This document shows positions 16,864-26,082 of a stretch of 64,000 bases of DNA, in pieces; position 1 is the stretch's first letter; the number at the start of each line of letters is the position of its first letter. Origin of the DNA: Deltaproteobacteria bacterium HGW-Deltaproteobacteria-18. Lineage in GTDB: Bacteria > Desulfobacterota > Desulfovibrionia > Desulfovibrionales > Desulfomicrobiaceae. The DNA lies in contig PHBE01000002.1 of NCBI GenBank assembly GCA_002841885.1, positions 358,958 through 422,957 of the forward strand, written 5' to 3'. Under the pieces are notes generated by a model. It made no database searches. It had not been told where the DNA came from and worked only from the letters and a program-made list of their open reading frames with translations. Position numbers and translations under genes: made by a program.

Positions 16864-18426
16864 CTATTCCCTCTTTCCGTCGCCGCGCCCCGGCACGAAG
16901 TCCGGCAGCAGCGGGACGATGCGTGAAACCATGTCGTCGACCAGCAACTGGCCTTCATCCACGTCCTGGCCGGGCTTGAGCAGCACCTCGACGCGCACCA
17001 GCGCACCGTCGGTGCGGCCCATGGTCAGGGCGTCCCACAACAACAGCCACTTGTTCATGAATTCGTTGGTCACGGCCCGGCCCCGCTGCTCGAACCAGTA
17101 ATTGGCCACGATGCGGTTGCCGCCCTTCTCCAGCAGGATCTGGCCCACGGGAAAGTCGCGCACCCCGACCCTGGCCGGCAGGTTGGAACGCCCGGTGACG
17201 CTCCAGCCGCTGCCGAGCATGCAGGAGGTCGGGGCATGGGCGGAATTGGTGCCGTCCTGGGCCGCGTACCAGGACACCAGAAGATACAGCGGGTTGCCCG
17301 ACTCCACGTTGCGGTAGGTGGCGTGCACGTAGTCCGACGCGCCAAGACTGCGCAGCACTTCGGGCGCAAGCGTCAGGCCCGAGCCTTCCCAGGCTCCAAG
17401 CTGCATGGGAAAGGCGGCGAAGCTCGTGCGCGCGGGCACGGCGCTGTTGGCCGGGGCTGTAACGAAACTCAAGGCAAAAAGAAGCAGCACGGCCGTAAAA
17501 AGCCCGGCCGGATGCGGCCTGGGCAGGGTCGGAGCCGTCTTCTCCCCCGCCGGCACCGCGCTCTGCGTCGTGTCCCGAAAAGCCAGCAGGCGGCAGCCGA
17601 TGAAGAGCACCACAAGGGCGACCACATAAACCAGCCAGCCCGAAAAATCGTGAAAAAAGCCTTCGGCCACCGAAGGCCCGATCAGACGCGCCAGCACCCC
17701 GGTGAGCATGATGCGAAACGCGTTGGCAAAGATGGAGACTGGGATGGCCAGCAGCAGGAGCGCCAGACGCAGCCGGTTTCTGGTCAGGAACATCCAGCCC
17801 ACCAGGAGGGCCATGAGCAGGGCCGGGAAGAGGTAGCGCAGGCCGCTGCAGGCATCGACCACATCGAGGGTGATCAGCCCCAGGTCGATGATGTTGCCCT
17901 CCCGGAACACGGGCACGCCCACCAGGCGCAGCATCCGTTCCGCCAGGGCCGACGAGAGCAGCCGCAGCTGGAAGCTGATGGTGTTGTAGAGGAACGGGGG
18001 CAGCGGAATGGCGAACAGGGCCACGATGATGGGCATGCGCAGGGCCCTCAGCCCCCCGTTGCCGACCAGAAATCCCGTGAAGGCCACAAGGGCGGCCCAG
18101 ATGGAGACGAAGACCAGCATCTTGATGGACCCGAACTTACCGGCCACGAAAAGCACGGCGGCGGCCAGGAGCCAGAGCGCCGCTGCCGAGAAGCGCTCGT
18201 CGGCCAGCCTGCGCAGACGCTCGCGCAGGGTCCAGCCCAGCCAGACGACCACGGGCGGGACGAACCAGGCGTAGGAATGATCCTCGCCCTGCCAGGAACC
18301 GACAAGCATCGGGATGTACGTGCGGTACAGCCAGCCCCAGGCTGCCAAGGCCAGGGCCAGCAGGAACAGGAGCAACAGTGGGCGCGGGATGATCGGCGCT
18401 GCGGGCGCGGAGGATGGTGCGTGCAT
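16864..18426 (-). CDS. xrtD: Exosortase D fused to an EpsI domain
   Basis: Start taken at ATG 18426, giving 520 residues. About the first 310 residues form the multi-helix exosortase core with catalytic Cys193 (VVDACSGLRYLFP), Arg238 (IFANAFRI) and His259 (GFFHDFSGW). Residues 330-520 form an EpsI-type domain (AFPMQLGAWEGSGLTL, then CMLGSGWSV). This fusion is the layout described for XrtD, the exosortase that handles VPLPA-CTERM substrates. It cleaves and transfers proteins bearing the PLPGA tail in the inner membrane. Four candidate substrates are encoded nearby (12155, 27976, 29014, 29856). Confidence 0.9.
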   Translation of the reverse strand: MHAPSSAPAAPIIPRPLLLLFLLALALAAWGWLYRTYIPMLVGSWQGEDHSYAWFVPPVVVWLGWTLRERLRRLADERFSAAALWLLAAAVLFVAGKFGSIKMLVFVSIWAALVAFTGFLVGNGGLRALRMPIIVALFAIPLPPFLYNTISFQLRLLSSALAERMLRLVGVPVFREGNIIDLGLITLDVVDACSGLRYLFPALLMALLVGWMFLTRNRLRLALLLLAIPVSIFANAFRIMLTGVLARLIGPSVAEGFFHDFSGWLVYVVALVVLFIGCRLLAFRDTTQSAVPAGEKTAPTLPRPHPAGLFTAVLLLFALSFVTAPANSAVPARTSFAAFPMQLGAWEGSGLTLAPEVLRSLGASDYVHATYRNVESGNPLYLLVSWYAAQDGTNSAHAPTSCMLGSGWSVTGRSNLPARVGVRDFPVGQILLEKGGNRIVANYWFEQRGRAVTNEFMNKWLLLWDALTMGRTDGALVRVEVLLKPGQDVDEGQLLVDDMVSRIVPLLPDFVPGRGDGKRE

Positions 18427-18925
18427 GAAATAGTACCGGGTCGGCTTGTAATTTGTCCGTCGAAAATATGGGCATCGCCATGACTGCAATATGAAAGCCA
18501 GTCACGGAGCAAAGGCCGCAGCCCCCGGCCCGGACTGGTTGGGAGCGATAAAGAGTCGGGCTCAACCCTGCCGCGCACCAGCCAAGTCCCGGATAACCGG
18601 ATAAAAGATACAGCCGCAGGCATTGAGCAATAAGCATTCCCAGTGAGAGTCCGATTGGACAAGACAGGGAAGGGGAATGGTTTTTGGTCAGGCAACGTAG
18701 GGCGGTTCCCCGTGGGCGCCCTTCTTCTGCCCGACGTGGCTGCCTGGAAGCACATCGAAATCGGGCAGACACATGGGTCTGCCCCTACGGCGTTCCGCCG
18801 TGGTCATGATCGGAAGGAATAGCAGGCAGGACAAAGGCGGTGATGGCAGACGGATGGAACGAGGACAAACGACGGAGCCAGCGATGGCGAATGAGCATTG
18901 CCAATCACCATTCACTATTGACCAA
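18427..18925. other. Gene-free spacer inside the exosortase operon
   Basis: No credible gene was found in this 499-base stretch. It contains an inverted repeat ending in CGTAGGG/CCCTACG (18696-18789) and word-like repeats near the downstream end (attcactattgaccaatcac). The spacer separates xrtD from the ATPase gene, so the operon may be split here into two transcripts. Confidence 0.5.
18696..18789. repeat. Compound inverted repeat with CGTAGGG ends
   Basis: The outer ends CGTAGGG and CCCTACG are complementary. Inside, GGGCAGAC-ACATG-GGTCTGCCC forms a hairpin at the right and GGCGGTTCCCCGTGGGCGCC a weaker one at the left. Such GTAGGGGC...GCCCCTAC elements resemble widespread short repeats; no transposase is linked. 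Confidence 0.5.
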
Positions 18926-20044
18926 TCACCCCCACAGCCATTTCAAAAAACCACCGGGCTTCTGCGGCTTCTTTTCCGCAGGCACAGGCTTTTCTTCGAC
19001 GGGAGCTTCAAGCGGGATGACTGCTTCGGTCTGTGCGGGAACGCGGGCGGCGTCGATTCGCTCCTTCAGCGCCCCAAGCTCCAGGGTCAGGAGCTGCACA
19101 TCCGTGCCCCAGGCCGCGAAACGCTCTTCCATGACCGTGAGGCGGCGGTCCAGGGCGGACAGGCGCTCCTCCAGATCCGGCGTGACCTCCATTCCGGCCG
19201 AGGGCTCGGGGTCCGCCGCGGTCTGGATGCCGTTGGAGTGCAGCATGGGCGCCATGTCCCGGGCCACGTCCTGCACCACTTCGGGGCCGATGACAGGCAG
19301 TTCGTCGGCGAAGCCATGCACCAGGGCCGCGTCGCAGAGGATGTTGATCAGGCGCGGCACCCCGGCCGAGACCGTGTGGATGATTTCCATGGCCTCGGGC
19401 GTGAACAGGAGCGGGTTTCCCCCGGCCTGCGCCAGGCGAAAACAGATGTAGGCCTTGGCCTCGTCGAGTTCCAGGGAAGGCAGATGAAAAGTGGACGTGA
19501 TGCGCTGGGCCAACTGGGTCAGGGTCGGATCGGCCAGCTTGCGGCGCAGCTCCGGCTGGCCCACCAGGACCACCTGCAGGAGCGGACGGCTGTTGCCCTG
19601 CAGGTTGGAGAGCAGGCGCACCTCCTCCAGGGCGTCGCGGGACAGGTTCTGGGCCTCATCCACGATGACTATGGCGTGCCGCCCCTGGCTGAAGCGGTCG
19701 ATAAGATACTCGTTGAGCATGGCCAGGTTCGCGGCCTTGTCGCCGCCCGGCTCGCCGGCTTCGAACTCACGGATGATGAGCCGCAGCAGTTCCTCGCCCG
19801 TGACATTGGTATTGAAGACCAGGGCCACGTCCACGGCCTTCTCGATGCGGCCCAGCAGATAGCGGATGAGCGTGGTCTTGCCAGTGCCGATGCCACCGGT
19901 CAGAACCACAAACCCGCTCCCCTCCCCCAGGCCGTACTTCAGATGCGCAAAAGCCAGCTTGTGCTTCTCGCTCATGTAAAGGTAGGCTGGGTTAGGAACG
20001 ATAGTGAATGGGCGCTCGCGCAGATTGTAGAAATTTTCGTACAT
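18926..20044 (-). CDS. ExeA-like AAA ATPase of the exosortase/EPS locus
   Basis: Start taken at MYENFYNLRERPF (20044), giving 372 residues. The Walker A motif GGIGTGKTT is at residues 50-58 and Walker B (AIVIVDEAQNL) near 124-134; the sequence NLRERPFTIVPNPAYLYMS is typical of ExeA/GspA ATPases. The C-terminal third is a coiled-coil and a Pro/Glu/Lys-rich tail (VEEKPVPAEKKPQKPG). An ATPase of this kind is a regular component of PEP-CTERM/exosortase EPS operons, with unknown role. It follows the tyrosine-kinase-like gene. Confidence 0.85.
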   Translation of the reverse strand: MYENFYNLRERPFTIVPNPAYLYMSEKHKLAFAHLKYGLGEGSGFVVLTGGIGTGKTTLIRYLLGRIEKAVDVALVFNTNVTGEELLRLIIREFEAGEPGGDKAANLAMLNEYLIDRFSQGRHAIVIVDEAQNLSRDALEEVRLLSNLQGNSRPLLQVVLVGQPELRRKLADPTLTQLAQRITSTFHLPSLELDEAKAYICFRLAQAGGNPLLFTPEAMEIIHTVSAGVPRLINILCDAALVHGFADELPVIGPEVVQDVARDMAPMLHSNGIQTAADPEPSAGMEVTPDLEERLSALDRRLTVMEERFAAWGTDVQLLTLELGALKERIDAARVPAQTEAVIPLEAPVEEKPVPAEKKPQKPGGFLKWLWG

Positions 20045-20217
20045 GTTTTTTCTTTTTTTGGCTTTAGATTTCAAGTTTTATGTTTTATTTTTAATACATG
20101 AAGCATAATACGTAAAACATCTTCACCTATCAACGCTTCTCAATACGACACAAATCACTGCATGTATTCCCACCCTAAAACTTAAAACCTAACACCAGCA
20201 TCACAAAACATAACGCA

Positions 20218-21138
20218 TCACGTCTTATTTAATACCACTCCCAACAAATTCCGGCCTTCCAGCATGCCAAGTGCGGTTTTCAACTCATTTTGCGCGGTGT
20301 GACCTTCGTCAACCACAAGGACGATGCCGTCCACGTATTCGGCAAAAACCAGAGCGTCAGGGATGCCCAGCAGATGCGGACAGTCGAAGATGACGTAGCG
20401 GTCCGGGTAGCGGCTCTTCAGCTCCGCCACGAGATCCTGCATGCCGGGCGAACTGATGATGTCCACCGAATCCTCCTGGGAAGCGCCAGCAGGCAGGACC
20501 ACGAGCTTGTCGATGCCCGGATTCACGAACAGGCTCTCCACAGACAGGCCGCGCAAAAAATGGTCCGACAGGCCGGGCCGCGAGTCCATGCCCAGACCGC
20601 AGGAGATGCCGGGCCAGCGCAGGTTGGCGTCCACCAACAGGGCGGTCTGGCTGGCATCGCGGGCGATGGTGATGGCCAGGTTGGTGGCCACCGTGGTCTT
20701 GCCCTCGCTCCGGCCAGGACTGGTGACCATGATCGTGTTCAACCCCTTGGAACGGGTCTGCTGCAGGATCTGCGTGCGCACGACGTTGAAGGCGTCGCGA
20801 AGCTCACGCGGAGCGCCCTCGCCCAGGAGCCTGCGCTCCTCCATCTTGTGAAAGCAGGCCTGCTCGATCTTGGTCTGGGCGTAACGCACTTCAACACTGT
20901 CCCGTCGCTCCGCGCCCCCGGCCTGCGCCTTCGCCCTGTACACAGGTGCGGCAGGTGCGACCTGTGCGGCAGGTGCGACCTGTGCGGCAGGTGCGGCCTG
21001 TGCGACAGCTACGGGCTGCGCGTCAAACGCAACGGACCGGGCAGGAACCGAATCCTGCACAATTATCCCACCCGAACTCCCCGCAGCCAGCCGCTCTGCT
21101 TCCTCGGCCTTTTCAAGGGCCTTGATGATCTTGCTCAT
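20218..21138 (-). CDS. CpsD/BY-kinase-like ATPase of the EPS locus
   Basis: The 306-residue protein has the P-loop VTSPGRSEGKTTVATNLA, Walker A' LLVDANLRWPG, and Walker B-like RYVIFDCPHLLG of bacterial tyrosine kinases. It lacks the tyrosine cluster at the C-terminus (ends LGVVLNKT), and has an Ala/Pro-rich N-terminal linker encoded by three 18-base tandem repeats. In the family it works with the Wzz-like partner encoded upstream (21419-23146) to control chain length and export. AGGAGCACT precedes ATG. Kinase activity without the tyrosine tail is uncertain. Confidence 0.85.
   Translation of the reverse strand: MSKIIKALEKAEEAERLAAGSSGGIIVQDSVPARSVAFDAQPVAVAQAAPAAQVAPAAQVAPAAPVYRAKAQAGGAERRDSVEVRYAQTKIEQACFHKMEERRLLGEGAPRELRDAFNVVRTQILQQTRSKGLNTIMVTSPGRSEGKTTVATNLAITIARDASQTALLVDANLRWPGISCGLGMDSRPGLSDHFLRGLSVESLFVNPGIDKLVVLPAGASQEDSVDIISSPGMQDLVAELKSRYPDRYVIFDCPHLLGIPDALVFAEYVDGIVLVVDEGHTAQNELKTALGMLEGRNLLGVVLNKT
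20954..21007. repeat. 18-base tandem repeat coding for a Pro/Ala/Gln/Val linker
   Basis: Three consecutive 18-base units (GGTGCGACCTGTGCGGCA twice, then a variant) encode PAAQVA-type hexapeptides in the BY-kinase-like protein. Units 1 and 2 are identical. Copy number could vary between strains. Confidence 0.85.
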
Positions 21139-21418
21139 AGTGCTCCTGTATATTTGAGAGGCAACGGGAAAGGCAGCAGAAAAGGCAGGGGCAGAAAATT
21201 ACTCGTAGTACCCATGCCTTTGTGTCAGTCCTGTTTCTGCCGTTACCCCTGCCTTATCGTGCCTCACACGTGCCTAGTCCTCGTCTTGCCGCGACCTTTA
21301 TCGCAGCCTTTCAAATTCTTATTCTTTGGTTTTAAGTGTCACGCGTCTCGTTTCAATCCAAACCCCAAGCAAAGCGCCAACGCACCCCACTTCACGCATC
21401 ACACATCACGTTCTCTCC
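21139..21418. other. Low-complexity spacer
   Basis: No gene was found. The sequence carries imperfect words such as cacgcatcacacatcacg and gcctttgtgtcagtcctg, belonging to the dispersed word repeats described for 30500-31090. Confidence 0.5.
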
Positions 21419-23146
21419 CTAAAACCTGTCCAATATCTGATAAAAAATGATGTCCAGCGGGCGCACGTAGACATGGAACAGCCCCGTCAGCACGGCGAGC
21501 GCCCCCGCCATGCCTGCCACGGCCATGGTGATCTTGCGTTTGCGCCGGGCCACTTCCGCACCCGTGGCGATGTGAGGGATGGACCCCAGGAGCGGGACGG
21601 CGGTCAGGGCGTGCAGGCTGCGCAGGCCGCGCACCGAGCCGTCCATGGCCTCGGCCAGGGCGCCGCAGCCGGCCCCGAAGCCGAGCGACATGACGAAGCC
21701 GACCAGCATGAGCAGCATGCGTTTGGGCTTGGAAGGCACTTCAGGGAGCATGGGCGGTTCAATCAGGGTCAGCTTCTCGCCCGCCCGCTCCTCTTCCAGT
21801 TCCTTGGAATCCCGCGCGGCCATGAGCTTCTGCGAAGTTTCCTGAAATTTGAGCTGGCCGTTCTGATGGTCGCGCTCCAGTTTGCGGTATTCCTGCTCCA
21901 CCCGTGGCGTGTTTTCCAGACGGAGGGTCAGGTCATCCTGACGGCGGCGCAGGTCCGCGAGCATGGCCTGCTGGCTCTGCAGATCCATTGCCGTGGCCTG
22001 CAACTGGCTCTTGAGGGCCATCCAGGCAGGATTATCCGCGCTCTCGGACACGGAACTGGGTGCCACTCTGGTTGCACCCGCGCCGCTCTTTTCCAGAGCG
22101 GTCACACGGCGCTCGGCGGCTTGCACGTCCGGATGCTTCGGGCCGTACTTGGCGCGCAGATCCGCCAAATTGGCGCGCTCCGCCTCCAGTTCTTCGGCCA
22201 GATCCACGCTCACGCCGCTGCCCTCCAGGGCCGCGATCTGCTCACGCAGCTTGATGACTTCGGGGTGTTTGTCCGAATGAGTGGCCGTGAGGGATACGTA
22301 TCTGGTCTTGAGCGCGCGCAGCTCCTCGGCCGGGGGCAGGACGCGCCCGCCGTCGGCCGTGACCAGGGTGCGCTGCGGCGTAACCGTGGCCAGCTGTCCT
22401 TCCAGAAAGGCCCGGCGCTCAAGGATGCCGCGAATGTTCTCCTGCACGGCCTGCGCGTCCCGCTCGACGCGGTCCAGGGTCTGCAGGTTGAGCTGGGTCA
22501 GCTCCGGCAGGGAGCCCAGGTGCTCCTCCTTGAACCGGGCGATGAGCTCCTCGGACTGGGCCACCTCGTCGCGCAGGGCCACGAGCTGCTTTTCCAGAAA
22601 GGAATAGGCTGTGGACGCCTTCTCCTCGCGATTCTTGAGATTCTCTTCCAGAAAAAGGGAGACCAGGGTGTTGGTGGCCTGCAGCACCTTGGCGGGCTCG
22701 GTGCCCTCAAAGGCCACAGAGAAAGCGATGGTCGCCGTGGCCGGACGACCCGTGTTGCTCATGACCTCGGCCTGGATGGGCTCCATGGTGATGTCTTTGC
22801 GCATCATCTCGACCAGCGCCTCGGAGGTCATGCTCTTGCGCTCGTCCTGATACAGGCCGATGCGGTCGATGATACTCATCAGGTTGGAGCGGTTCAAAAC
22901 GACCTGGGTGATGGTCTGAAGCCGCTCCTCCACGAATCCAGTCACCGTGGAGCGCACCAGCTCCTGCGGCACCTCCTGCCCCTCGATGAGAATCGTGGCC
23001 GAGGATTGATACTTGGCGGGCAACAGGGCCACGACCACGGCAACCACGACAAACACGGCCATGGCCGGCAAAACCATCTGCCAGATGCGACGCCGGATGA
23101 CGCCGAGCAGATATCCAAGTTCGGTCTCTTCACTGAAACTGGTCAT
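21419..23146 (-). CDS. Wzz/GumC-like polysaccharide chain-length protein
   Basis: The 575-residue product has an N-terminal membrane helix (MVLPAMAVFVVVAVVVALLP), a YQSSATILI Wzz signature, a long coiled-coil centre (residues about 160-430), the PxxPxxPS motif LPEVPSKPKR, and two C-terminal helices around FVMSLGFGAGCGAL and MAVAGMAGALAVLTGLF. Such polysaccharide co-polymerases regulate length and couple synthesis to the outer-membrane exporter. GGAGTTTGA precedes ATG. An additional C-terminal helix beyond residue 540 is unusual for the family but seen in exosortase-linked members. Confidence 0.88.
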   Translation of the reverse strand: MTSFSEETELGYLLGVIRRRIWQMVLPAMAVFVVVAVVVALLPAKYQSSATILIEGQEVPQELVRSTVTGFVEERLQTITQVVLNRSNLMSIIDRIGLYQDERKSMTSEALVEMMRKDITMEPIQAEVMSNTGRPATATIAFSVAFEGTEPAKVLQATNTLVSLFLEENLKNREEKASTAYSFLEKQLVALRDEVAQSEELIARFKEEHLGSLPELTQLNLQTLDRVERDAQAVQENIRGILERRAFLEGQLATVTPQRTLVTADGGRVLPPAEELRALKTRYVSLTATHSDKHPEVIKLREQIAALEGSGVSVDLAEELEAERANLADLRAKYGPKHPDVQAAERRVTALEKSGAGATRVAPSSVSESADNPAWMALKSQLQATAMDLQSQQAMLADLRRRQDDLTLRLENTPRVEQEYRKLERDHQNGQLKFQETSQKLMAARDSKELEEERAGEKLTLIEPPMLPEVPSKPKRMLLMLVGFVMSLGFGAGCGALAEAMDGSVRGLRSLHALTAVPLLGSIPHIATGAEVARRKRKITMAVAGMAGALAVLTGLFHVYVRPLDIIFYQILDRF

Positions 23147-23309
23147 TCAAACTCCTTGATCCGTGACGCGCAATGCGTGACGCGTGATCCGTGGAAACAG
23201 ACATGGTCACGCATCACGCTTAACCCTTTATGTTTCAAGTTTTACATTTTTGATTAGAAAGACAAGCAACCCGCCATCGCATTACGCCTCACGCATTACA
23301 CATCACGCA
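23147..23309. repeat. Word-like repeats between operon genes
   Basis: Degenerate direct repeats of the CATCACGCATCACG type (cgtgacgcgtgatccgtg, catcgcattacgcctcacgc, cacatcacgcatcac) fill this spacer. Confidence 0.6.
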
Positions 23310-24473
23310 TCACAATCCCCACTCCACCGTCACGCCCAGGTACACGCGGTTGCGATCCGTCACCTCGTCCGCTTCGATGTCATCCTCGTGGGTGTACTGA
23401 TAGCCGCCGTCGAGGGTGGTATCCTCGCTCAGGCGGTAGCGCAGGGTCGGACCGATGCTGTAGGTCTGGGTGTTCTCGTCCTGCACCAGGCCTGCGGTCT
23501 TGGACATGTACCAGGCCAACTGCACCCCGAGATAGAGGCGTTCGGTCAGATTGCGGCCAAAAGAGGCGCGCAGGCGGTCACGGGTGATGAGCTCGCCGTA
23601 GGTCGAGGGTGATTCGGACCTGTCCGCGCTTAAAGTCAGTCTCCAGATTTCGTCCGTCCAGGTGCCCGAGGCCGAACCCGAAAACGTCATCTGGCTGTTG
23701 TTCATGCTCAGGCCCCAATCAAAATCCACGTCCGATTCGGTCTGGCTGACGCCTCCCAGGACCTGGAATTCCAGTGTCTCGGAGGCTTTCCAGGCAAAAC
23801 CGGCCAAGGCGGAGAGGACCAGCTGCTCCGTCTCGCCGTCGACGCGGTCGAAGCGGTAATTCTGGACCCCGGCCTGGCCGATGATCCGCCATAGGCCATC
23901 GCCCAAGGCGTGGCTCCAGGTCGTGGTCAGGCCGCCGGACAGATAATCGGTATACCCCGTTGATTCGTACTGCATAAGCCCCGCGCTGCCCTCCACGGAC
24001 AATTCGTCCCGCTCGCTCATGCGCAGGGTCAGGCCCGGGGTCGCGGAGTAGTGGTTGCGCGCGGCCTTCTCCGTGGTGATGCCCGATTCGTCGAACTCGC
24101 TCTCCACGGTGTGGTCGCGGACCCACTTCGCGCCGAGGCGCAGCACCAGGCGCTCGCTGACGGCGTGAGAGGCCTCGACCCCGAGCTGTGCGTTTTCCCG
24201 GCTATAGTCTTCGTGCTCGGCGTACTGAAAGGCGTCCAGGCGTCCCTGCAGCCCGAGACGCGTCACCTCGTCGCCCCCCTCGACCTTAAAGGCCGGCGAG
24301 AGCATGAGTTCGGCATCGGTTTCGCCCTTGCCGAGGGTGTTGTCGTCAAAGGCCGCGCGCACGCCGATGGACGGCGTGACCATGGTTTCGCACACGCCGC
24401 TCTTCGCGGCCGGGCCAAGGATGAGAATGCCGGCCAGAAGCAAGGCGGCAAGGGGTTTGATGCAATGCGTCAT
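23310..24473 (-). CDS. Outer-membrane beta-barrel protein of the EPS locus
   Basis: The 387-residue product has a signal peptide (MTHCIKPLAALLLAGILILGPAAKS) followed by repeated amphipathic strands ending with RVYLGVTVEWGL, a typical barrel C-terminus. Strands alternate with acidic turns throughout. It resembles the surface barrels present in exosortase-linked EPS operons. It may form the outer-membrane pore or a scaffold for the polymer. The gene overlaps nothing and lies nine bases after the Wza-like gene. Confidence 0.8.
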   Translation of the reverse strand: MTHCIKPLAALLLAGILILGPAAKSGVCETMVTPSIGVRAAFDDNTLGKGETDAELMLSPAFKVEGGDEVTRLGLQGRLDAFQYAEHEDYSRENAQLGVEASHAVSERLVLRLGAKWVRDHTVESEFDESGITTEKAARNHYSATPGLTLRMSERDELSVEGSAGLMQYESTGYTDYLSGGLTTTWSHALGDGLWRIIGQAGVQNYRFDRVDGETEQLVLSALAGFAWKASETLEFQVLGGVSQTESDVDFDWGLSMNNSQMTFSGSASGTWTDEIWRLTLSADRSESPSTYGELITRDRLRASFGRNLTERLYLGVQLAWYMSKTAGLVQDENTQTYSIGPTLRYRLSEDTTLDGGYQYTHEDDIEADEVTDRNRVYLGVTVEWGL

Positions 24474-24481
24474 GGGAGCGG

Positions 24482-25036
24482 TCAGGGGACGATGACGATA
24501 TCGCCGGGTTCGAGCAGGACGTTCTGCTCCAGGCCCTTGCCACCCGCGACGTGGTCGTAGTCAAAAGGAAGATAGCTCTGCGTGCCTGTCGTGTCCGTGC
24601 GCACGACGCGCACCGAACCGGTCGAGGCATACGGGGTCATGCCCCCGGCCATGGCCAGGGCCTGCAGCACGGACATGGGCCCGTCCATGGGAAACACGCC
24701 GGACTTCTGCACCTTGCCGACCACGGAAACCTTGGAACTGCGCGACTCGATGAGCATCACGGTCACGGGCGCGCCGTGGATATATTCGCCGATCCTGGTC
24801 TCAAGCTCGGCCCGCAGATTCTCGACGCTGACCCCGGCGGCCTGCATGTCTCCAACCAGGGGAAAGGAAATCTTGCCGTCCGGGCGCACCAGAACCTTTC
24901 GCGCCAGGCTCTCGTCACCCCATACGGAAATCTCAAGCACGTCTCCACTGCCCAGGGGAAAGGTCGCCCCTTGGCTGGCGTGCACAGGAACGCAAAACAG
25001 AAAAAAAAGAATCGAAGCCCGCATGAAAAAACTCAT
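24482..25036 (-). CDS. Wza-like polysaccharide export protein
   Basis: Start taken at 25036 (MSFFMRASILFF), with GGAG before ATG; two further upstream ATGs are in frame. The 184-residue product has a signal peptide and the Poly_export domain (YPLG-like FPLGSGDVLEISVWGDESLA, VRPDGKISFPLVGDMQ) plus SLBB-like repeats (VVGKVQKSGVFPMDGP). It lacks the C-terminal helix of E. coli Wza, so it forms the periplasmic ring part. This is the first gene of the eight-gene exosortase operon. Confidence 0.88.
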   Translation of the reverse strand: MSFFMRASILFFLFCVPVHASQGATFPLGSGDVLEISVWGDESLARKVLVRPDGKISFPLVGDMQAAGVSVENLRAELETRIGEYIHGAPVTVMLIESRSSKVSVVGKVQKSGVFPMDGPMSVLQALAMAGGMTPYASTGSVRVVRTDTTGTQSYLPFDYDHVAGGKGLEQNVLLEPGDIVIVP

Positions 25037-25196
25037 AAATGCTCCATAAAAATGCAAAAAATTAATCATCCTTTTCAATCCAGCCAATCAGGTCAGGATC
25101 CAAGACCCAGAAAAATCAAGACGCGCTGGAACTTGGGCCGGAGCCACCCAGCCTTTTTGGGAAAAGGGAATGCGTCCAAGCCATTTCAGACAGCCA

Positions 25197-25643
25197 TCAG
25201 CAACTGACTTCAGCCAGTGAGCCCAAGGGATTTTTGAAGACCGCGCCGATTATCACCCCGGCCTCGTCCAGTGCCTTGCGACAGGCGGTGCAGGCCATGT
25301 GCAGAGGTTTTCCATGATCCGAGAACTGGAAGAGGACCTCGAATTCACGCCCTTCCTTGAAATTCTCGGGCTCGGTCGCATTCAGATGCAAGCCGATGCC
25401 CGTGGTCGAGATGTCGCGCAACTGCGCCACCCGATACCGGCCCTTGAGCCCGTCCGGGTCCAGCGTGTGAACAACGGCAAAGCCGGACAGGAGCTGACGG
25501 GTTGCTCTGCGCCGGTCCTGTGCGCTGCCATCGGCAAGGGGGGCGCTCGGGGCAGCCAGGGCCTCACCGCCGGACTCGTCCTGATCCCGCAAATAGCGGT
25601 CAAGGTCGGTGTTCAACCATAGGGGGGGGCGTTTTTGTGTCAC
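25197..25643 (-). CDS. PilZ-domain protein
   Basis: A GTG at 25643 follows GGGAG by five bases; ATG codons at 25655 and 25691 are alternatives without a ribosome site. The product (148 residues from the GTG) has an RRRATRQ basic motif, then LRDISTTGIGLHL close to the D/NxSxxG motif, and a PilZ-like strand pattern ending VIIGAVFKNP. It likely binds cyclic di-GMP. The gene lies beside the EPS operon and divergent from the sigma-54 regulator, so it may tie polymer production to cyclic di-GMP. Confidence 0.7.
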   Translation of the reverse strand: MTQKRPPLWLNTDLDRYLRDQDESGGEALAAPSAPLADGSAQDRRRATRQLLSGFAVVHTLDPDGLKGRYRVAQLRDISTTGIGLHLNATEPENFKEGREFEVLFQFSDHGKPLHMACTACRKALDEAGVIIGAVFKNPLGSLAEVSC

Positions 25644-25691
25644 GGATACTCCCATGCAAATTTTCGCAATCATATGAAAGAATTGTGCCAT

Positions 25692-26082
25692 TTAGAATTC
25701 AGCAGACCTTTTCCCTGACATCCGCCCATACCGTACGGTTTCACAGCTCCCCCTCCCCCGCCCAGTCCAACGAAACAGGACTACCACAGCGCCGCGCAAA
25801 ACAAGCACCAGTTAAGTCCGATCGAATCGGACTTTCATCATATCGAGATGTTATGAAAATATTCACGACAGGACAAATACCGCATTAATACATACTTCAC
25901 ATTCATTATTGTTTCGTGTAGCCCATTTTTCCAGAGGCACAATACAGAATAAAGATGTCTTACATTAACGTCATACACTCATACAAACATCTCTAAGAAA
26001 ACTTAAATGTCTTACATTGGCGCTATTCATCTCCGACTGCTTCGGTCTACATGGCAAGCATCTTTCAAAGGCAAAGAATAAT
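25692..26082. other. Regulatory spacer before the sigma-54 regulator
   Basis: No gene was found. Two identical 12-base words ATGTCTTACATT at 25955-25966 and 26007-26018, 52 bases apart, lie upstream of the regulator; each is a near-palindrome (ATGT...ACAT) and they could be binding sites. Confidence 0.5.

Noticed and set aside
21326..23257. 643-codon plus-strand frame across the Wzz-like gene
   Set aside because: High-GC antisense shadow, rich in His/Gly/Leu with no domain; the minus-strand gene has ribosome site and family motifs.
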